Below, in pieces: positions 57,700 to 64,000 of a stretch of 64,000 bases of DNA (positions are counted from its first letter, which is position 1; the number at the start of each line of letters is the position of its first letter). A program made the position numbers and the translations under genes. Origin of the DNA: Campanula takesimana (taxonomy: Eukaryota > Streptophyta > Magnoliopsida > Asterales > Campanulaceae); contig JAOWBW010000269.1 of assembly GCA_026119855.1 (NCBI GenBank), positions 434,001 through 498,000 on the forward strand. Reading direction: 5' to 3'. The notes below the pieces were generated by a model. That model was not told where the DNA came from. It did no database searches and saw nothing but the letters and a program-made list of their open reading frames with translations.

Positions 57700-58220
57700 A
57701 CAGGTCCTAAGAGAACTATATGATGGTGAATGTGGTAACCATTCTGGAGGCAAGTCACTATCTTCTAAGGCATTGAGAACAGGGTACTACTGGCCAACTA
57801 TGCGTCAAGATGCAATCAAATATGTTTAGAAATGCAACACATGTCAGAGGCACAACAACATCTTACATCAACCTGCTGAACCTCTTCATCCTATCCTGTC
57901 ACCTTGGCCCTTCATGCAATGGGGAATGGATATCGTTGGAAAATTTCCTAAGGCACCTGGGGGCAAAGTATTTATGCTTGCTATGACTGATTACTTCTCA
58001 AAATGGATTGAAGCTGAGGCCTTCGTGCAAGTTAGAGACAAAGAAGTGATTTCATTCTTGAAAAGAAACATCATTAGTAGATTTGGAGTTCCTTCAGAGA
58101 TTATTTGTGACAATGGGTCCCAGTTCATCAACAAAAATACTCAAGATTTTTGTACTAGATGGGGAATCAAGTTGATCACGTCTATACCAGTACATCCTCA
58201 AGCTAACGGCCAAGTAGAGT
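57680..58220 (+). pseudogene. Tat Ty3 integrase, 3'-truncated (unit 4)
   Basis: Zinc-binding part with the shared TAG and a catalytic core with [18 protein letters not shown] and HPQANGQVES, so all three acidic residues are encoded. It then jumps at 58221-58223 into the antisense ORF region. In unit 3 coordinates 1270 bp are missing (39071 to 40340), with CAA shared at the junction. Confidence 0.9.
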
Positions 58221-59471
58221 CAACCCCTCTGCCTCCATCTTGGCCTTGGATGAAGCCTCCCCCTTGTCCTTCCACAACCTGATCTCACTAGCCATCATCC
58301 CAAGTATAGCAACACCCTGGCAGCAAGAACAATTAGTAAGCAGGATTCTCAAACCATAATAAAAATCACCATGTTCCATACCTTCTTTTTCAGTTCATCT
58401 TCACTAGGTGTAACGGCCTCTAAATCAATGACATCTTGCAATTTCCTTCTCTTAAACATCACCTTATCACCTACCTCCAACTTGGAAACCACAGGAGCTT
58501 TCTGACTTTCAACCTTCGCCTTACCCTTATATCTAGCCACAATATTACTTGCAGCAAATTCAGACTCAGAACGAGCAACTATAAGAAGAGCAAAGAAAGT
58601 TCAAGTTAAACTTTGCGTGGCCCAATCAACCAAAAAAATCAGCTAAACAAATAACCTTACCAGATGACATCTTGTGGTCTTCAGACGGATTACTGGAACC
58701 AACAACTTGTTCAACCTGATTGACTCCGGCGGACAAAGGAACAAATTTACGAAGATCCTCCGGCAAAGCTAAGACCTTCTTCACAATTTCCAAAGTATCA
58801 GAGAGTCCTGGAAACGACGTATGCAACTTGGAAACTACACAACAAGAAGAGAAGATACAGAAACCAAAATTGAAATTTATGGAGACTAACCCAATAAATG
58901 AATTGGCTACCTTCCTTGTTCCACTCAAACACCATCCCTTCACCTCCAGGAAGACTGCTTTGTCTCACATAGAAAAATCTGTTTTTCCAACCCTATCCTT
59001 GTCAGTTGACTAAGACACCAAGCATTGAGACTTAGACTTAACCCTAAAACCATACCTAGATGACCCATGAGACCTGATATCATAACAACACGCCAGTACA
59101 TCTAATCCGACTCTCCAACCTGTCAAAGCACTCAATCTATCTAAAGTAGCTAACGCCCTCCAGCCTACAGGCATCAATTGAGTAAAGGTAAGTTTTGTGA
59201 CTTTGAAGAAACGGTTAATCAAAGGGGAAAAGAGAAATTTCAAACCTATGGCAAAGGGATATTCAAGAAAGCAAACCCATTCTGCCGACACGTAATCGGA
59301 GGTCAAGATAGGGTTAGGGTTCATGAATTCAGTACCTTCGGGAAAAACCTTTTCCAAGACCTCAATATCAGACAAAGAAAGCTCACAATGCTCCTCACCA
59401 GGATTATCAAGTAAACCCATATTCTCGAAACCATTAGGAAGGATAACATCTTGATCTACAAGATCCTCCAT
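58221..59471 (-). pseudogene. Antisense extra ORF of Tat element, 3'-truncated (unit 4)
   Basis: ATG at 59471 and an open first exon of 153 codons identical in layout to unit 3. The last exons (most of the coiled coil and the acidic tail) are lost through the 1270-bp deletion. Confidence 0.68.
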
Positions 59472-59751
59472 GATTCTTATAAATGAAAGTAAATAGAAGA
59501 TGTCAGGAAAGAAGAAACGAAACTCACCTTGTTTGAAGAAAATCCCCTTCTATGTGTTAAATAAACTGCTCTCTTCTCGTTTTAATAGGGAGATTAGACG
59601 GTTTCCCATCATGACTCTGCTGCCTCGAGCCTTCCACTAGGACACGTACCTTCAACCACTATAAACTTAATTGCGTAATGGGTAATGCCAATTAATGAAG
59701 TGAATTTTTAAATTCAAAAACCTTTTTTTTTTTTCAAAAATTAGGGGCAAT
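59472..59751 (+). other. Pre-LTR region with PPT (unit 4)
   Basis: As 9751-10031. Confidence 0.55.
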
Positions 59752-60265
59752 TGTTTGGGGAGGAAAATCAACATCCAGGCCGTACATCTTAACGAACATC
59801 TTGACGGTACATCTTGACTAACATTTCACGATTTATGTATATCTGTTATTACTCCTATTTTTCAAGTTCCATAACAGATCTTAGAGGATATATGACGCAC
59901 GAGGGATAAATCAAAAACCAAAGCTTATCATCAAAAGAGACTGCATCAACCTTAACAAACTCTCCGAGATTATAGGCTTTGAAGAACCATTTACGGTAAT
60001 TCTTTTCTGTATAAATAGAAAGCACAATTCATGTAAACACGCGCACATTAGAGCTTACATTTGATCCATATTTCTTACTTGTCTCTTTGTACTCAATCAT
60101 CATTAATAAACTTCATCTTTGAGGTTTTATGCCGGCGAACAAGTTGTTCAAGGGCTTTCCTCGTTAAATATCGTGTCTATCTTGTTCTTGAATCCTTTTA
60201 CAATTTTATTCCATTATACCTCATTCTATTTCTTTAAGTTGAATTCCCAAAATTTGACCAAAACA
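59752..60265 (+). mobile_element. 3' LTR of Tat element (unit 4)
   Basis: 514 bp, the same ends as in unit 3. Confidence 0.82.
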
Positions 60266-60783
60266 ATAGCTATTGAGAATAAACACATTTTATTGAAAAG
60301 ATGGATTGGCAATCCAGGAAGATCCACCCATAAAGGGAACGCCAAGAAGGTGTCCACCTAAACACTCTCATAGGGAATCGACCAACCTACCATAACTCTT
60401 TTGACCAAAGCCTATTAAAATCAATCTCATGCGAAAGTCTAATCAACATGTGTTTAGAATCAAGATGCCAAGATGAAATTCAGATTTTAATCCAAACTTT
60501 ACAAAATACCTGCGAGTATCGTCCATGAAGGCCTACCTTTAGCGAACTTCCCCACCAAAGTATACGAAAAAGGTTTGGCGAGATTATTGACGATCTCCTT
60601 AGGGAACTTAAGCGCAGGTTTACCATGGTCAGATGAAGGAGCGATCATTGGGATTGAAATGGGGGAAACATTCTCTTGAATAAGCTAATAAACGATTTCA
60701 CTTGTGAAGGAGATTACGGCTGGAATCGAATCAGGAAGCGCCGCAAGAGGGGTGTGAGCCTGGCCAGACGAGGATGCAGCCAT
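60266..60783 (-). pseudogene. LINE ORF1 remnant (unit 4)
   Basis: ATG at 60783. As the other short copies, with two further 1-bp deletions (near 60528 and 60676). Confidence 0.78.
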
Positions 60784-60814
60784 GGTGGCACCCTAGGGGC
60801 GGTCTTATGCCCTC

Positions 60815-61253
60815 TGAAATATCAACATATCTACTATAAAGAACTTTGCTACTTAATTTAATATAGGGGGTTTGTAGAGCATGCTTTTAGGAATGTCTTT
60901 GAGGAGATAGCTTTCTCTTTGTCAAATTCCTTTTTCTTGGGCAACTTAGAAAACGGTTCCATGCCTTTGTTTCCCTAAATTAGTAAATTCCTATTAAGAT
61001 ATCAGGGTATACCCTTAAATAATAAAAATCGAAACAGGAAGGGAAAGGTAAAGGAAATATCTAATAACTCACATACATATTGCTAAACCTAAAATTATTC
61101 GTAGATTAATCTTATAGAAAGTCGTAAAAAGGATAAAAGATTACCAGGTTTAGAGGATGAATAAATCCATGTAGATTCAAATCGTCCATAGGCTATTATG
61201 CGACCAGCTGATTGAAGATGCACCGATTGAAGCATTAGGGCTGCCCATTGGTG
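60815..61253 (-). pseudogene. Second F-box gene, 5' remnant (unit 4)
   Basis: ATG at 60962; as in unit 3. Confidence 0.75.
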
Positions 61254-61653
61254 AAGAGGTAGGCAAGGAGCTTGGAACATTTAGCAGCGGCGTACTTGCC
61301 CTCGTGCTATTATGCTACTGGTTCAAAATAAACTTTTTGGATTATTTTTGGGTAGATGAAAATCAAATAAATCTCAATTATGATCTAAAAGTAAAATTCT
61401 TTATCCCGAACGTTAAATGCAAATGATACAAACAAAAATTCTGGGCTAAAAATATTGATATCGACAAAGAAACTTGCAGGCATTTTATCCATCTCTGATC
61501 TTTCAGCAGTCTCCTCACTCTCCTTACATCATCCAATCTGTTCATTCCCACTAGCTAGTATCAAGCTCTAATTCAATCAAGCTTTCAAGTGCAACTTCAC
61601 CTCTCTCTATTAAGTTCCCATGAAGTCGTGCTGCATGCCCCACGTAGACACCC
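61254..61653. other. T spacer of unit 4, no gene seen
   Basis: As 11546-11942. Confidence 0.6.
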
Positions 61654-62928
61654 CTAATGCACAAGTTTTGGTTCAAGTCCATATTTCTCCTTCATCTAAT
61701 CAAAGTACTTGCAACCTTCATCAACCATCATCTAATCATAGTTACTCCTTTCAGGAAAAAAAACAATCTAATCAATTACGTTTTGGATGACTTGTGCAAC
61801 TTGAGTTATAGAAGTGTGGAGAAATGTGCATGGGTGGCATTTCTTGCTTGTAATATCTACAGTTATACAAAATTACAGCACAGTAGTAGTTCACAGTGTC
61901 TTTGTGGGACATTTGATCGAACATCTGGTATGTCAAAATACGACACTCAGAACTCACATAGAAATCAAGCAAAGTAGTCCAAACCATAGTCATCAAAAGC
62001 GCGCCTAGGCTCCGGGCACACCTTTTGCGCCTTGGTGCGCTGTGGGCTTTTAATAACTATGGGACGCACCATAGTTTTCAAAAGCACGCTTAGGCTCCGG
62101 GCACACCTTTTGGTCCAAACAAACTGATTAATATTCTTGAGGGCAATGTTAGGGTCACAAAACAAATTCACAAAAAAATTTATACAAAATGAGGTGGCGA
62201 TATCACATTGCTTGTATCGATTATGGACCCGCCACACTCTTGTTAAAAGCACCAATAAAATCATGACACATCATTTTGTAGACTAAATTTTGTGGCATTT
62301 TTTTTGTGACTTTATAATTACCCTATTCTTGATTACATATGAATGTGGCTAATATCTTTGAGTAAGAGCACACGATACTAGAAAGTGCCACAAGTGTCAC
62401 CTCGATAGGCCTAAGTGACGAACTTTGTAAATCAAGAAACAAAAACAAAATCTCTAATGAAAAAATCGCACCATCAACATTAGTATTTGGTCAGTAACAG
62501 AATTTGAAAGACTTGGTCATTAAGATATCTGCAAACACCCAATTACCTATTTTTCTAGTATTATTTGGAACTCATCGAGAGAAACAGGCATATCGGTAAT
62601 TGTGTTTATTTCTTGTGGTTTGTACTGTTATACAACACCATAGAAGGACATTTTTAGATCAGTGTGGCAGTTCACAGTGACCTTGAAGTTTCTTACACAG
62701 AAACAGGAAGCATCCAAACAATTTCACATTGAACAGAAACACAACTTTCAAAAACTATAAGCGTAAATGAAAGTGAAATCTACTCATAGAATTACTGCCT
62801 GTTTCAAAACGAAAGGATCTGATAAAAGTATTCAACTAGTATAAGTTATGCTATCTTTTCGACCATGGGGATGTGTATCAGATTATGAACTGTATACTAA
62901 AAAATACTACCTTACACAGCAAAAGTAC
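61654..62928. repeat. H block of unit 5
   Basis: Nearly identical to H of unit 4 without the solo LTR, so it preserves the empty insertion site. No gene. Confidence 0.85.
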
Positions 62929-62991
62929 TCATAAGACTACTGGGGGAGTGTTGATCCATTCAAATTTTTTGGGACCGGGAGCGTCTATCTT
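62929..62991 (-). pseudogene. F-box/LRR gene, last 20 codons (unit 5)
   Basis: Stop codon and C-terminal codons of the F-box gene, then an LTR begins at 62992. The rest of the gene, if present, lies beyond the inserted element and outside the window. Confidence 0.85.
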
Positions 62992-64000
62992 TGTAACACC
63001 CCGAATTTTCTTAATGTATCTTGAGCATTTAATGGCATTTAATATCAATAAATAACAATAATAAATACTTCAAATTAGGGTTCACAACGGCCCCTTATTC
63101 AACCATAATTTCAAAACAATAGCGGAAGCGTAACTTAAACTTGTCTTGGTAGGTAACAACCCTAACCATCAATGTACTTCAACTTACATCAAAATAAATG
63201 AACTTAGAACTACTAAATTAAGAATCTTCAATCCACCGTCTTTCTACGGCTGCTTTCCTTGTCTTGTCCTTCTACTTAAATCCTGAAAACAAAATTTATA
63301 GAGAAGGGATGAGCGAACGAATGCTCAGTAAGTTCATACGTGGCCTCTCCGGTTACTAAGGAGAGACGACCAGAACGAATACTATGAATAATTTTACAAA
63401 GATAGGTTCAGTTACTTTTGGATTCAAGGCTGCAGAACAATACAGTCTTATTACTTTTAGGATTTTACTTTCAAAGGATTATGGCACTACAATCCAATGG
63501 GATTCATTCAAGTTTCCGTCAATTCCTTGGTAACGTACATTATAACCTCAATGCCAAAGGTACAATTGGTACACCTAGCTTCTTCAGCCAATAGTGTGGG
63601 TCGTAACATATATGGTATCCACACACATATGCTCGGGGTCTAGAATCATCCTTGTAATCAGACAATTCCTGAGAGAAGGCATGTGATCACTCATGCAATC
63701 CCTAGTTTAAGGACGAGTCTTTTCTAACTGGACTGTCCTTCAATGTCTTTTCTAACTGGACATTGGATGCCTTAACGAGTAAGCGATTAACTTACAAGTT
63801 AAAATTAAATGCCTTAACGAGTAAGCGATTAACTTACAAGTTAAAATTAAATGCCTTAACGAGTAAGCGATTAACTTACAAGTTAAAATTAGAACATACC
63901 ATGGTACAAGTATGTGATACAAGTTTCAAACTTCGATACTTAGTAGATCGATGGGGACATCACTAAGTATAGATTCTTTCAAGGAACGTTCAATAACGCA
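62992..64000 (-). mobile_element. LTR retrotransposon, LTR start (runs off window)
   Basis: Begins TGTAACACCCCGAATTTTC inside the F-box coding end. A GAGCGAACGAATGCTCAGTAAG-type stretch near 63311 resembles, in reverse, the CTTACTGAG...CTCAC block of Tekay-like LTRs (compare 17021-17041), so the element is probably on minus and this would be its 3' or solo LTR. The interior holds tandem repeats. No coding region reached. Confidence 0.65.
63767..63892. repeat. Three tandem 42-bp repeats in the terminal LTR
   Basis: Unit starts ATGCCTTAACGAGTAAGCGA; copies at 63767, 63809 and 63851, identical up to the last base. Since 42 is a multiple of three they create a spurious repetitive reading frame. 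Confidence 0.97.

Larger units (their letters stand above)
43778..61653. repeat. Tandem unit 4
   Basis: Same order as unit 3, with a solo LTR in H and a 1270-bp deletion joining integrase to the antisense ORF (58221-58223). Confidence 0.9.

Noticed and set aside
63763..63966. Frame with a 14-residue repeat
   Set aside because: The 42-bp tandem repeat happens to be a multiple of three; no start context and no family.

Overview
The window is a plant nuclear locus, most likely from a eudicot. The evidence is plant-type LTR retrotransposons (a Tekay/Del-like chromovirus and a Tat-lineage element with a second, archaeal-type RNase H), Ty1/copia pieces, a LINE ORF1 with a DUF4283 domain, a tRNA-derived SINE, Stowaway- and Mutator-type MITEs, and intron-bearing F-box/LRR genes. 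The DNA is AT-rich, and I see no bacterial or organellar signature. Species cannot be decided from the sequence alone.

The organising principle is a tandem array of one composite unit, all copies in the same direction. Units begin at 1 (joined mid-unit), 11943, 28421, 43778 and 61654; the last is cut by the window end. The full order, clearest in units 3 and 4, is: H, the 3' flank of the F-box gene; F, an F-box/LRR gene on the minus strand; N, a MITE nest; C, a Ty1/copia fragment; G, a Tat Ty3 pol fragment with an antisense extra ORF and a 3' LTR; D, a LINE ORF1 remnant on minus; T, the 5' end of a second broken F-box gene on minus; then the next H. Units 3 and 4, and H4 and H5, are nearly identical, so the last duplication is recent. 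Units 1 and 2 are older and were reshaped by separate deletions.

Unit 1 (1-11942) has an F-box pseudogene without its start, a three-level MITE nest, and a shortened Tat fragment. Unit 2 (11943-28420) lost the F-box gene and MITEs and instead holds a retrotransposon nest. There an intact 9.66 kb chromovirus (14944-24605, LTRs about 2.54 kb, TSD CGCTT, one 1487-codon ORF) sits inside an older minus-strand LTR with a tRNA-Asp-type PBS. That LTR is followed by a copia 3' end with its LTR and by a further LTR-like block. Unit 3 (28421-43777) has an F-box gene with an uninterrupted 370-codon frame and a SINE in H. Unit 4 (43778-61653) has the second such gene and a 4 kb minus-strand solo LTR in H. 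In unit 5 an LTR entering at 62992 cuts the F-box copy.

The only candidate host genes with open frames are the two F-box copies (29912-31024 and 49044-50156). Their products would be expected to be substrate-recognition subunits of SCF ubiquitin ligases. Everything else is transposon sequence or debris. Most internal junctions look like microhomology deletions, and one has a templated insertion. The most unusual pattern is a set of short GC-rich quasi-palindromes in four different LTRs. Three of these LTR types share a fixed core (CGGTCG or CGGGCG) inside self-complementary arms that vary from copy to copy.
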